Shown here: positions 15,300-27,082 of the stretch, one piece after another
How the letters are laid out: every line of letters begins with the position of its first letter
Numbering within the stretch: the first letter of the stretch is position 1
The notes under the pieces: model-generated
Told to the model about the DNA's origin: nothing
The model's input: the letters and a program-made list of their open reading frames with translations, nothing else
Database searches by the model: none
Program-made: the position numbers and the translations under genes
Assembly (NCBI GenBank): GCA_021234155.1
Contig: JAJEKV010000066.1
Location: 4,304,537-4,368,536 of the forward strand
Direction of reading: 5' to 3'
Source: Isoetes taiwanensis
Taxonomy: Eukaryota > Streptophyta > Lycopodiopsida > Isoetales > Isoetaceae
Length of the DNA: 64,000 bases

Positions 15300-17403
15300 C
15301 AAACGTTGTTTTTATATTTCAAAGGAGAAAAATACATATGGAAATCTACCATACCCTAGAGAATAGTTCATACTTCTTATGAAATGAAGTATGCAGAAAA
15401 TCGGGGAAAAAACTATAACCCGAGCTTCTAGTATTATCAAAATGCATTAGAGATGACATACGCCATCGGGCCTCAATCGGATCCTCGCATTGTGAGATCT
15501 CAGTGAATCTCTTCTTCTTCCAAGTACGCTCAAGATTTCATCAAGTGTTTCTATTTGAATAGTTGGTGTAATCCAAGAACACTAAAACATAAGCTTTCAA
15601 GCCGCCTCCCTTTTATGATACGGATTCATAAAGTATTGTCTCCAGTTGTTGTGTCTCCATGCATCCGCCTGGCGTTGAGCACTTTTTAATGGCTGAAGCA
15701 TGGATCATTTTCCTGCTTTAGTTGGATGAACATATCCTCTTCCTCAAGCATGGGGAGAGCCGAGAACTCATCCTCGTAATCATACACCACCCCGTAACCC
15801 CGCCCGCTGCACCAGCTCAGTTAAGTCTCCCCGACCGCATGTAAACAACATCATCGTGTAAAACAACATCTACTACAAAGAAAGGTAAACCGCCTATCAA
15901 TGCCTTGGCTTCTAATTCTTTAAGCCCATCAGAATTAACCTATGTTTTAAGCCTAGAATACCTGAATTCATGGGTCCTCCGCTCCTCTAATATCGCCTGC
16001 TTTCTGGTTTATTTGCTCCAAAGATAGGTCCTACCGTGATCGCGACGCATTTGAACCGCTAAAATTGTTTGTGCCCGTGTTCTCCTTCGCTTTTTTCCGC
16101 CATAGCCGGATTTGATCGGGATAAGCCAATGTGCAGCATGCAAAACTAGATTTAGGGTTTCCCTCCAATCTTTCCCCGACAGCCAAACTTTTGAATGATT
16201 GACCTTGCATTTGATGTGACAGATTTCCGGTGGTGGGTTTCATCATGTGTTTCTCCGTCCCATTAGTTCATCCTTAATGTAATTTTTCTATGTGTCACTA
16301 TCACCCCGTCAATTAAACAAGTAAAGATTGAAGAGTGAAGATTTATATTAAACATATAAAATGATTACATAAGGTTACATTTCGTGAGATTATATACACT
16401 TGTTTTCATTCCCCGTGGGTCTATCAAAAGAGATCCGGGTCCAGCTCCTCCCTCGTCATCTTCTATGATCACTAGATCGCACACCGGGTCAGCCTTTTTC
16501 CGACTATTTGCTCCCCATTCGAGGGAAAGCAAAAACCATAATGGTGGAGGTTACCAAAACGCATTAGCGTTTCTCCATGTCCATCCCGCAAGGCCTTGTG
16601 ATGATAGAACATATCCCCTCAAGCGAAGGAATTGGTCCCTTCAGAACAACCTATCATAACAAAAGAGGAACCTGCCTGGGCGTGAAAGACTTGGTAGCCA
16701 TTAAGCGTAAAATGTCTCAACCTTTGCGCATCCCGGGTCAATAGTATGAGGAACGGGCCAAAGATGCCGGTATGTATAAATTTCAAAGGGAGGCAGAGTA
16801 AGTTGAGAGGTCCGAGCCTGGGTGTACAATTCAACCTCATGGTGAGAGTTTTCAGCATTTTCGTGGTCATATTCTCATCCTAAGTGAATAGAGTAATTTC
16901 TCGCTTTCTGAGCATGTCCATCCATTCTCTGCATGGCTGAAAATCGGGACAGCACGCTTAGGTATTGTGGGCTCTTCTTCTCGGGTCACATTGTCCCATT
17001 CCGGCACTCCATCGCTTTTGCAAAGATCAAGAGGTGAAGTTGGCCATGTCTAAATAGGCAGGCTATGGTGAAGTTTTAAACCGTGCAAACCGCTTCCCAC
17101 CCAATGAATCAGGAATCAGTAAACTACTTCCCAAGGACCTCGCCATAAATCAAAACATGCGCCCCGAATCGGCTGTAATAAACTGTAAACTCTGGTCGAG
17201 AGCAAGAAGAATGGCATCTCGGGCCTTTTGGGTTGCCCGAGGTCATTAATTTTCGCCATCCCATAATGATTTTCCGGTACAGCTGTCAGCCAAAGGATGA
17301 TGAGAGGAATTGATGGGACCGAGAGAATTTAAGGAAAAGGAAAGCATTTCAAGAGAAAAGCTATTCGTAGGATCTATCCGTGGTCGTGGAGAAGATTTTA
17401 AAG
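15300..17403 (-). other. Unassigned interval, possible second minus-strand ORF of a transposon
   Basis: On the minus strand, frames around 17100-16880 (reading ...SGLHGLKLHHS..., ...CSESEKLLYSLR...) and 16850-16620 look protein-like but are interrupted by stops and frameshifts. I do not recognise a family. The interval lies 3' of the transposase relic on the same strand, so it could be an accessory ORF of that element or an unrelated gene fragment. Confidence 0.2.
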
Positions 17404-17478
17404 TGAAACACGTGGTGAAACATAGTGAACACATGTGTCACCACATGTGGTGAAACATGTGGTGAACCATGTGGTGAA
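17404..17478. repeat. GTGGTGAA subterminal-type repeats with a 14-bp palindrome
   Basis: Four GTGGTGAA-type words (plus a variant ATAGTGAA) lie at about 14-15 bp spacing. CACCACATGTGGTG (17439-17452) is a perfect 14-bp palindrome. The cluster lies about 280 bp beyond the stop codon of the minus-strand transposase relic, where subterminal transposase-binding repeats could sit. That role is inference. Confidence 0.6.
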
Positions 17479-17756
17479 CTTGGGGCATGTTACATCAGGG
17501 ACATCAATATACAATTACATATTACATCAGAAGCAAATATATTACATTGAAACAAGGGACATCAAAATACGATTGAGCATGGAATTGAGTTTTTATATTA
17601 TTCCCAAACAAGGCAAGACACAACAACATATTCAAAATTTATGAATCATTTCCTAACCTCGTAAGAATGTGTTCAAACTATTCTTCATCGACATGCTATC
17701 TTCATCGATAAAACCTCGGGCAAGTTTTCTAGAATCTTTTCCTCATCTCACCTGGT

Positions 17757-20700
17757 CTAGCTCAGAAACAGTTCGAAAGCACCTTTCTTGATCTGCTGCA
17801 TGGGAACTCGAATAGCACAAATTTGAGTAGAGAATACAAGTGACTTTGGCTCGTTTGTCAACAACTCATACATCACCTTTGACCCAGGCTTCTTTTCTAT
17901 AGTAAATGCCCTCCTGGCGGTTTCACCTCTCATAAACAAGTTTCCGCTCGCTTTGAAGTCATTTTCAACTTCAAATTTTGGCTTGGTGCATAGCAACATC
18001 CAAAATACGTAATCCTCCTCGTTCCTTTAGGGCGCAAACAAGCGCAAAGCTGTCTCCTTCTCTAAGTGCTTCTGCAAGTACATTTGCCAAGGTTGAGTAT
18101 AGTGGCCTGGTAGACTTGCGGGTCTCTTCCACATCCGCATGAACATTGGAGGATGGTTCAACGACTACAAGGTCCCATTCATCTACATACAATTTGTTCT
18201 CACACATGTCCCATTTTCCATCCAAACAATTGCTACAAAAACATGGCGACTTTCGGTATGTAGTCGTGTTGGATTTCCCGTGGCTGAATCTATGGACTGA
18301 ATGAATTTGCTGGTTTCGGAATTGTCTCGCACCCCAAGCCTTTTTCCCGTTGATATCCTCGGGTTTTATTTCCCAGTATCTAGAACTTTTCTTCCATTTT
18401 CATCCACTCGGATGTACCACATTGAAATTGTTTCTCTGCAATTTTCACCACATCATGGGCATTATCTAGTTTAATGTCGGGATGTTTTGTTTCAGACCTC
18501 AGATCCATCTTTTCAATTCTGGCGCTTCCCATCATGTTCACCTTTTCCATGGTTTGATCCAAAGAAGTTCCACATCATGTTGACCTCGTATCACTGGCAT
18601 ACCTTCCAACAAAATAAAATGATCCAGGTTGCTTTGAATTGTGATGCAAACACTATCCGGAAAATACATAGTGCGTTTTGGGGACATTGCCTTTTCGCTT
18701 TAAGTACTCAAAATGTTTCATAAAACAATGTTGAACAAAAAGTGTGTCATGTTCCCTATCATAGACACATAGTAGTGTGTTTCCTTCTCAATAGTGTCTA
18801 TCGTGGATCAACGATAGGTTATTTGAACAAATATAGTTATCTGGTTGTTGACCCGGCGCATGGACTGAACTTCATTCTTCTCCTTAAAAGTATAATTCTC
18901 TCTAAGTCAACCACGGATAGGTAAGCATCTCGTGCAAGTTATCAAGGAGTTCTTTGTACTGCCACCGCCTCGCCACTTATATCCTCGAAGTTGTGTAAAG
19001 GAAATTTTGGAAGCTTCTCCAACATTTTGTTCACTGATGGAAGACTTGCGGAGTTTCATTGTGTTGGTGAATGAGCTTAGACTTTTGCCGCCATCTCCGA
19101 ATACACATTTTTTCATAGTCTAGGTATTCCCACTTCACCATGCCACTATCACTAGATTGTTCATGTGGGGAGATAGGGAACTTCTTAATCCCACACCTCT
19201 TTACACTCACCGGTAATGCATTCCCTCTTATGGTAAGGTTGGAAGCTAGTTTTCTCACATAAAATTCCCGCCACGGACTTCTTGTGCTACTTATTTTTGT
19301 ATTCGGGCATACTGCATTCACCATATATATGTTCCGACTGCAAAGGCGACACAAGTGCGTTGCAGCTTTTTGGGTGCTTAGTTCTCATACTATTGAAGCC
19401 ATCTATTAGCATCTGCATTCTAACATGGTATATCTGTGACAACTATTGAAGTCCTTTAATTTTACAACAAACCATGGTTTCGACTTTTCAAACATCCTCT
19501 CGTTTGATCATAACACTAGGATGTTCCGCCTTGAATTTCTGAACAATTGCAAACCAGTAAGGAAGATAACAAGGTGATCAAGATATTTATTGCACACTAC
19601 ATTTTCCACCACACTAGGCACCACATAGCATATATTATGGACATTCATCATACACCTCCTTATTCACCACACTAGGCACCACAACGCATATATTACATAA
19701 TTTATCAGACACCATATTTTTCACCTCACACTAGGCACCACATAGCATATATTACACACATTCATCTTACACCTCGTTATTCACCACACTAGGCACCACA
19801 TAGAATATATTACTGAGATTTACTTTACATCATATTTTTCACCACACTAGGCACCACACTAGGCACCACACCCGGCACCACACTAGGCACCACACTAGGC
19901 ACCACACCATGTTATTCACCACACTAGGGACCACATAGCATATATTACAAACATTTATTTTACACCATGTTATTCACCACACTAGGCACCACAAAGCGTA
20001 TATTTAGAGCATTTATTTTACACCATATTTTTCACCACACTAGGCACCACAAAGCATATATTTAGAGCATTTATTTTACACTATATTTTTCACCACACTA
20101 GGCACCACATAGAATATATTACAGCATTTATTTTACATCATTTTATTCACCACACTAGGCACCACAAAGCATATATTGACAGCATTTATTTCACACCACG
20201 TGCCTCACCACAGCAACCACATATCACAAGCAATCACTAACCACATACCACATACCACATTAACAATAAAAAATGTGGTGAAGATGAAGAAATGAAATAA
20301 CACGCGGATTCTTCCGGATAGTGAGTGGCATGATCCTCTCTTACATTTCGTTCCAATCTTCCTCAACTTAACATCCTTTTACATTTGAGAGACCCTCTTG
20401 TTTCGGTCCAAAATTGCTGACAAGTTCTATGACAGAATTGGAAATTGCATCTGCTCTTCTAACTCTTTTGTACAAAACCCATTTCCCCCCTTTGCAATCT
20501 ATCTCTTCCCTCTTCAATTTTGCTTTGGTAAGATTCCTAGGATGAACACCCAGCAGTTTACCAAAACCCCGAGCAGCATCGCCGGGATTAGCACTTTCAA
20601 GATTAATGCTTCCTCTTACGGCCATAGCAAGGCAACTACTCTTTGGCTGCTAAACCGTCATTCTTTGTTAGACTTCTTCACAAGTTGAATGGAAACCCCG

Positions 20701-21250
20701 AGGGTTGCTGACCACAATGCTCTTGGCTTGCAAATCTTTCAGCTCTTCGCCAAGTAATTTGTCCATTGTGTCATCCCTGTAGAAAATCTAGTAAAACCTC
20801 TTTCTTATATTTTGTTAGACAAGCTTTTAGTGGTGCTATGAAATGAAGATAACAATTTTAATACCATCCGACGCCTAGTAGAGGTCGATTCGTGGATCCT
20901 CCCCTGCCGATGCAATTTTTGCTAATTCTTCTTTAGCTTCCCTTTGTCTTTTCCTTTGGCGTCTTTTATGATCCCGTTCTTGTTGGAGTTCTCTTTCTCT
21001 TACACCGTACTCGGTTTGAGATTTTAGGCGCATTTGCTTCCAAATTAAATGATTGAAGGTGTGAACAGGATTGATCCAGAACAGGATTAAGCGCCATAGC
21101 CGGGTATACTTCAGGAAAGGCGGTGGTGGGTCGTGGGTTTAGAAATCGGTTCGATTGGAGATTGGAATGGGATCGGGTGTGGCGTGGGGAATCGGGTTGT
21201 TGCGGTTCAAGAAATGATTGAATCAAGGCGGTACATGCACTAGGCGCCAA
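17757..21250 (-). pseudogene. Decayed transposase-like gene with FFxxxHGKG motif
   Basis: Reading 3' to 5' on the plus strand, the protein-like blocks run as follows. An N-terminal low-complexity part (about 21250-20970) leads into a basic coiled coil (QERDHKRRQRKRQREAKEEL, about 21000-20900). Next comes a helix-turn-helix-like block (ARGFGKLLGVHPRNLTKA, about 20570). After a gap filled by a minisatellite come KPWFVVKLKDFN (about 19460), ENYTFKEKNEVQS (about 18890) and FYFVGRYASD (about 18610). Then WNFFGSNHGKGEHDG (18528-18578), IHSVHRFSHGKS (about 18300) and CFCSNCLDGKWDMCENK (about 18230). The frame ends at a stop at 17757. I recognise this motif order from a widespread, poorly named family of transposase-like proteins in animals and seedless plants, but I cannot assign the superfamily. 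At least six frameshifts or stops separate the blocks. The catalytic acidic residues cannot be assigned safely. Introns are possible between blocks. Confidence 0.7.
19590..20285. repeat. 58-bp minisatellite splitting the transposase relic
   Basis: Units contain TTCACCACACTAGGCACCAC followed by an AT-rich stretch (AGCATATATT...CATTTATTTTACACC). Clear unit starts at 19975, 20033, 20091 and 20148 give a 57-58 bp period. At 19845-19910 a 15-bp sub-repeat CACTAGGCACCACA is expanded five times. On the minus strand the array lies between the ATHYPEES-like block and the QKFKAEHPS-like block of the transposase relic. It is therefore either an expanded intron or an insertion. Confidence 0.85.
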
Positions 21251-21333
21251 ACAAACATTTCAAATCGCACTACAAATTTGATATCTCCCACCACATTTTA
21301 GGGGGAGGGGGACACCGTGGTGTTCCACTACAA

Positions 21334-21346
21334 CATGCTTTCACCC
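21334..21346 (-). mobile_element. TIR-like terminus upstream of the transposase relic
   Basis: CATGCTTTCACCC read on the plus strand is the exact complement of GGGTGAAAGCATG, the first 13 bases of the terminal inverted repeat of the MITE at 44306-44627. It lies 84 bp beyond the presumed N-terminal end of the transposase relic, where the 5' end of an autonomous element would be expected. I did not find the partner terminus on the left side. Confidence 0.5.
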
Positions 21347-21749
21347 CGCCCAGCTTTCCATCCCGCCCGAAGTTGCAAAGAATTCATGGGCCATGCCGCC
21401 GCCCACACATCCGTGAGACAGGAAGCCGTGTTGTGCCATTGGAAAACTCCTCGAGTGTCACACCTCCAACGCGACGCTTGAGGTTCCTCTGACTGGTGGT
21501 GCGCCCAGTTAGCCTCCAACACTTTCGTTGGAGGTCACGGGGTTCGAGGCAAGACCCTCTTTATCTGCCCGAGGTTCTTTCTTTGGACTACTAGCTCCTC
21601 AGAACCACGGAGTTGGAAGTCCCTCATATCGATTCAGACCTCATGTGCACTGCCAGAGTGCTCCTCGGACGGCTGCACCTAATAGTGTTGCAGGCGGCAC
21701 CTCCAACTGAGTTGGAAGTTTCCTTGGTGCGGACTACTTCTACGAGGTA

Positions 21750-23235
21750 GTGCTGGGGTGGTGGTGCAACCTCCACAAACCGGCGTCACGTCCAACTGGG
21801 AGGAGGTTCCTCGAGGCGGAGGTTTCCCCTCTTCCCCCCACGGCGGGCGACATCCTCTTCCATCCCCCGAGCTGCATCGACCACACCTTGGAGATCATCC
21901 GTCACGGTTGCTTGAGTTACGGGTGTCCTGGGTTCTAACGAGTGGCTTTGCAAGGGGGCGGCGGCTCCACGCCACCTCGGCTCGTCTCGGAGGCCATTGC
22001 CACCATGGTGGATAATAACAGGAAGGAAGTTGTGTCCTATCTCCGGCAATTGCAAGCCAAGCAAGACCCTATGGATGTCCGGCTCCCATCGAATTAAATG
22101 TTTTATGAGGTTCGGAGTGTGGGGACAACTTTTGCGTTTTGGGGCTCGGTGGTGTGATTAGCCATGAGGATCATCGACAACATGTGGAGCGATTGGTTTG
22201 CGTGTGTTCCGTGGTCCGCCACTTCACCGGCCCTTTCCCCGGATCTGGAAGCGTGGGATCTTGGTCGTCCGGGCACCTTCACAAGCTAGGGCTCCCGCTT
22301 ATCAATCTATCAAGCTTGTGGCAAAAGATCAACGTTGCTTTCTTTTTGATGTTTGAATCTCCTAAACCGGTGCTCAACTCATAGAACGAGGTGTTGATCC
22401 TCTCTCGAAACACTTCTTGCTCTATCAACAAGATGTTCCTCGATCCTTTCCAGCTAAGCCGGATGCCTTACATGCCCCCTTCGGTTTGCTATGAAGATTT
22501 TCTCTCCGAGTTCTGGATTCCAAGTTTATTTTCGCCATTGCTAATGAGATTGGGCTCCATTTGCAACACTCCATAACCAACGGCATCACCAAGGTTTTGC
22601 GTGTCAAGGCCCATTCATCGTGATTTGCCTCAAACAATTGTTGTCCAAAGCGGGCCCATGTTCTTTCCATTTAAGTGCCCTTGTTGAATGGTCCCGAAGC
22701 TAGCTCTCATGTTTCCCAAGCCCCTCTCTTTGCTCAATATTGTAGGGTTCACCAACCAGATTCTCCATCTCGCCCTCCCAAGCACTCCATGCTCTTAGAT
22801 CAGCTCCCACCTCTCGTGGATATCTCACAGTCCCTCGTGTTCTCGTGTTTGCCCCCCTCGCTCTTCCGATTGCAGCTCCTCCACCTCGGGCCTACGGATC
22901 ACCAAATGTTGAGACCGGGCTGAAATCTAGAAATCGCAAGAGCAAATTGAAGAGGCTCGTGGGCAAGTATATGGACATTGATCGACGTGGCATCCACCCA
23001 CCACCTAAACATCCGCCTCTTCTTCCAACCAATTTAAAATCTGCTAAGGGATCTAATTCCTCAGATCCGGCCCCAATTCCTCGCCTTGGTGCACTTTGCC
23101 CTCCCATTGCATCCCATGGTGGTCGCTTTGATCCACTGGTGGGCTGATTTGGTTGATGAGTTCTTGCCATGCCGGTGCCTGTGAAACATCCTCAAGTTCC
23201 CTTGAGACACGGTGGTCTCATCCTGAATTGGCCCC
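21750..23235 (+). pseudogene. LINE A ORF1-like (gag-like) region
   Basis: This GC-rich, frame-broken region precedes the endonuclease. A frame near 22590-22680 reads RPIHRDLPQTIVV..., and the 22845-23147 frame is basic and proline-rich (KSRNRKSKLKRLVGKYMD). Position and composition fit a plant LINE ORF1. I cannot confirm a DUF4283 domain or a CCHC knuckle. Confidence 0.4.
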
Positions 23236-23249
23236 ATCACAAGATCAAT

Positions 23250-23915
23250 GCGGTTAGTCTCATGGAATGTCCGGGGTAGCCTCCTCCCCCCTCAAGCCGA
23301 GTCGTCTTCAAGAGCATAAGTGTCGTGGGGAGACGTATCAAAGCTTGCGCATATGATTGGTCGCAGTTTAATGTCCTTATCGCAGCTTACTGATTACGCC
23401 GGTGTAGTGGTCGGATAGCATGGCTTCCTTCTTTGCCGGGCCATCTTTACTCGGGCTGATCGCTTTGGTCGTTGGGCCCTAATTGTATGACAGGAACAAG
23501 GGTTAAATATGGTCTAATTAATGTTTATGCCCACAATAGACCTCATCGAGAGAGCTTCACTGGCCGGCCTCTTTGCAGGGAAGATACTCACTTTGGGCTG
23601 CCATATTTCATGGCTTCTTGTTGGGGATCTCAATATGGTGGAAGTGGAGTCCGACGGTTGGGGGCGACCTCTACAAAGGGTGTCTGGTTTTGAACGCCAA
23701 AGCGGTGGCTTCGTTTACGCCATGACGCAACCTCGAGGAGATTGATGGTGAAGGTGCCTTCACTTGGTGCAATGGTCAAGTTGGTGGGGGTCGCGCAAGC
23801 TCCTCGGTTGGATAGAGCTTATTGGAATCTGCATCTGCCATGCGGCACTTCCAGGTCTCTTTCGCCGCCTCTGCAGATAACTCGATTTTGATCACCATCC
23901 CGCACTATTTCGCAT
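23250..23915 (+). pseudogene. LINE A APE-type endonuclease domain (ORF2 N-terminus)
   Basis: Motifs appear in the expected order. VSWNVRGS (23257 on) is the N-terminal strand of exo-endo-phosphatase domains. VKYGLINVYAHN (about 23505) follows, then LLVGDLNMVE (about 23613; family GDFN). EGAFTWCNGQVGG...SSRLDRA (23750-23817) is next, and SDHHPALF (about 23884-23910) carries the conserved SDH. In LINEs this domain nicks the target DNA before target-primed reverse transcription. Frame changes occur between the motifs, so no intact domain remains. Confidence 0.8.
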
Positions 23916-24559
23916 TTGAGCCCCGCGGACTTGGCGGCCCGAAGGACGATGTTTTCGCTTTGAACGTGAAGTTCATGCCGACTTTCAAGAAGGTTGCAAG
24001 AATACTTGGACAACGCCTTCAATCGATGTCGAGGTATGACCGCATAGTGGATGCAATTGCGGCGATCAAGGGTTTGCCAAAGAATGGGGTCGAGTCCGCA
24101 GCAAAGAAGTCGTGCTTTACCGACACCTTGTATCGAGACTGCTCCATTCTCGGAAGGGATGTCTTCGTGTGTTCATGATCGTGATATTTTGGCACCATCC
24201 AAGCATTGGAGGAGGAGCAAATTCAACAAGCAAAGATGAAGGCAGGTCCGCAGGTGGTTTCGTGATGGAGACCGCACGGGCTTCTTTTTCGGCGGCTAAG
24301 AGGCGCCGCGATGACATCAACCATGTCCTCATTGCTTTTGCCGAATGGTTCGATGCTAACAGAGCCGACCGAACTCGAAAAGATTCCGCATAACCACTTC
24401 CGACATTTTTTGCTGAGAAACATCTTCCCTTTCAATCAGAAATGCAAGATGCTGTTTTATCTAGGATTTTCCCCATCATCTCTGGTGAGCAGCGCGAGTC
24501 AATAGAGGCAGCTATGACAGTTGACGATTTAAAATCGGCCTTTTGAACTGAAAAAGAGG

Positions 24560-25330
24560 CAAATGCCCGTGTTTGATGGTTTGCCAATTGAGTTCTTCCA
24601 GGAGTATTGGGAATGGCTGGAGCCAGATGTATATGATGCTTTCTATGACTTTCGGTGGTCCCGCTTTTGGATAGAATCCTAAACACAGTGCCATCTCACT
24701 CATCCCCAAGGTCAAGGATCCTCAGACTATTTCAGATTGGCCCATCACCTTATTGTCATCCGTATATAAGATCTTCGCCAAGGCTTTTGCAGAGCGGGTA
24801 AAGGACATCTTGGCAGAGTCCATCTCAACAACCCAGTCAGTTTCCTTCCAAAACGGTGCATTTTGAATAATGTTGTTCTTTTTATTTTAGGGAATTTATT
24901 GGGCACGTGGGAAAACCTTCGTTGTATACCTTAAGCTTGATTTTGCAAAAGCTTATGACAAATGTCATTGGGAATTCATGCGTCGTTATACGCTAAGACT
25001 GGGATTTGGGAAACAATTCACATCAAATATTATGAAGCTGCATATCTCTGCTCGGGCGGCTGTCCTGTTCCATGGTGAGTCGTCACATGCCTTTTCACTC
25101 GGTCGTGGTATTCGCCAGGGATGCCCTTTAGCACCATTGCTTTTCACAATTGTTGCGAGAGGCTTTGTCACGAGTTATTCACCATTGCAACGACGAGGGA
25201 CTTCTCCATGGTCTTGCAATGGAGGACGGCACACAAGAGGTTTGCAATCAATATGCAGATGACACGTTCCTCTTCCTACTCGCTAATAATGAGAATCTTG
25301 TTGCTGCCAAAATGCTTTTAGACACTTTTT
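24560..25330 (+). pseudogene. LINE A reverse transcriptase domain
   Basis: Visible RT blocks are FDGLPIEFFQEYW (about 24575), LIPKVKDPQTISDWPITLLS (about 24697-24760), LKLDFAKAYD (24930-24959), RGIRQGCPLAPLLF (about 25103-25146) and QYADDTFLF (25246-25275). YADD is the catalytic motif of LINE reverse transcriptases, and FAKAYD carries the first catalytic Asp. An early stop and at least two frameshifts separate the blocks. The thumb region continues, frame-broken, to about 26280. Confidence 0.85.
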
Positions 25331-26099
25331 TCACCGGCTTAGGTGTTCTTGTGGGGTGGCGGTGTACGACTTTGTGGACATTGGATAGTCCGGCTCCGCA
25401 TGTGTTCCACGATTATCCATGGAATTTACTTTCATGCATGGACGGGCCATCAAGTTGTTGGGGATTCGGTTGGCATCCATGTTACTATGGGAGCTGCATG
25501 GGAGGAGATCATTAGGGGTTTGGAGAAGCACTTGTTCCGTGGTCCACCGCTAAGTTGTCTCTTGCGGTGTACCGACAAGGGTGGCCAAGTCGTACCCCTT
25601 AGTAGTACCCATGTTTATATGGCATCCTTACTGCTAGCACCACAGATCAAAGTGCGTGAGCTTATTGCAATAGTTCGGAACTTTATTTGGGCAGGTACTG
25701 AGGAAGGTGCTGTGGTTAAGGTGGCTTGGTCAAGTGCATCCTTCCAAAATGGGCGGTGGTCCGGGTATGATAGACTTCTTCTTTGCGAGCAAAGTGCTTA
25801 TTTCAAAGTTCATTTGGAGACTCCTGAATGGTGAGGATGTCTCTCCTGGTTCACGCCTTCTTAGACAAGCTCTTGGTCATTGTATCCCTCTAGGCAATAA
25901 GGCTGTCAAATCAGTCATACCTTGGGCTTTATTTCAGACTCTGCAGCCTTTTCCAAGCGCTTCTCCATTTTGCGCGGGTTTGTTGGCAGCATGGGAGGCA
26001 GTCAGACATCTTTTCTCGCCATGCCCTCTATCCACACCTTATTGGAGACTCCATGGTGGTGGGCACCACTGCCTCCAGACCCCTCAGCACCTCCATTGG

Positions 26100-26720
26100 C
26101 AGCCTCAGTTCATCCCCTTACGAGAGCGATGGGTTCTTGCGGTGTTGTCTCTATTCAAGCATGGTATGAGGAGGGTCGCCTATGCCTTGGCCTGAATTTT
26201 GGGGCAAAGTTCCCGCTCTCTCGTTGGGATGTATCTCTATGGGAGAAGGCCCAGAAAATTTGCCTCTCATAGTGCAAGTTGGTGTTCTTTGAAGGGTGCC
26301 ATGGGATTGTCATGAAAAATATTCACAAAAGGCAAGCGATTTGTCGGATCGGTATATCGCCTTCTTTTAGCACCACAACCCCTCCGGTTGCGGATGGGTG
26401 GCACCTACATGTTCCACAACCCACTTTGTGTCGTACATGGCGATGGCTTTGGGATAGGTTGCTCCACCCCAAAGTCTGTCTCTGGTGGCGAGGGTTATCC
26501 ACGGTGCTCCGGATTAATGCCTTTCGACATCGCTATGATCCTCGATATCCGCAATATGCCCGCTCGCCTCTTCGGGACGTTGAGACTCTTGAGCATTGTC
26601 TCTTTGATTGTCTCGAGCTTCAACCGGGCGTGGTCCCGCTACAAGGTTTGTTTAATAAAGATATTGGACCGCTGATGCATCCTTTTGGCGCCCTATCCCA
26701 ACGCATGGCCTCCGGCTAAA
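26100..26720 (+). pseudogene. LINE A zf-RVT C-terminal region
   Basis: WDRLLHPKVCLWWRGL and ETLEHCLFDCLEL mark the reverse-transcriptase zinc-binding (zf-RVT) region found at the C-terminus of plant LINE ORF2. The first Cys pair is displaced by a frameshift. LINE B carries the same region in better condition (CPLCKQRDETIEHCFFLC). Confidence 0.75.
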
Positions 26721-27082
26721 CAAAGGGCATTTCACCTTGGTTCTGCTTTGGCTCCTATGGTCGATATGGGATGCCGCAGACACCCACATCTTCGGGGCAT
26801 TTAGTCATCCGAGACACGTGTTATTATAGTGGCCCGAGAAAAAGATATTGGCAAATTACTACAGTGTTCTTCCCTTGACTCGTGAATCGTGGAACGATCC
26901 GATTGAAGATCTTTGAATTAATTCTTATCATTAGTCTCCTATTCTGGAGTAAGTACATTGTGCTCCAGGCTCGTGCTCCTGTGGCATCTCTGTGTGCTTA
27001 CACAGTTAGATGAGACATGTAAATTTTGTACTTTTTCTCTGATTAATAAACTTTTTGGCTTTCGTCCTTGAAAAAAAAAAAA

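Larger units (their letters stand above)
21530..27081 (+). mobile_element. LINE A (L1-like non-LTR retrotransposon, decayed)
   Basis: A plus-strand series of an ORF1-like region, an APE-type endonuclease, reverse transcriptase and a zinc-binding C-terminus, ending in an A-run (27070-27081) after AATAAACTTTTTGG. This order and the poly-A end are those of plant L1-clade LINEs. The 5' boundary is approximate. Coding is broken by many frameshifts, so the element is dead as assembled. LINE B abuts its 3' end. Confidence 0.85.

Noticed and set aside
16661-16683. Left terminus of the transposase element (GGGCGTGAAAGAC)
   Set aside because: Only a weak match to GGGTGAAAGCATG, and it lies within a protein-like minus-strand frame.
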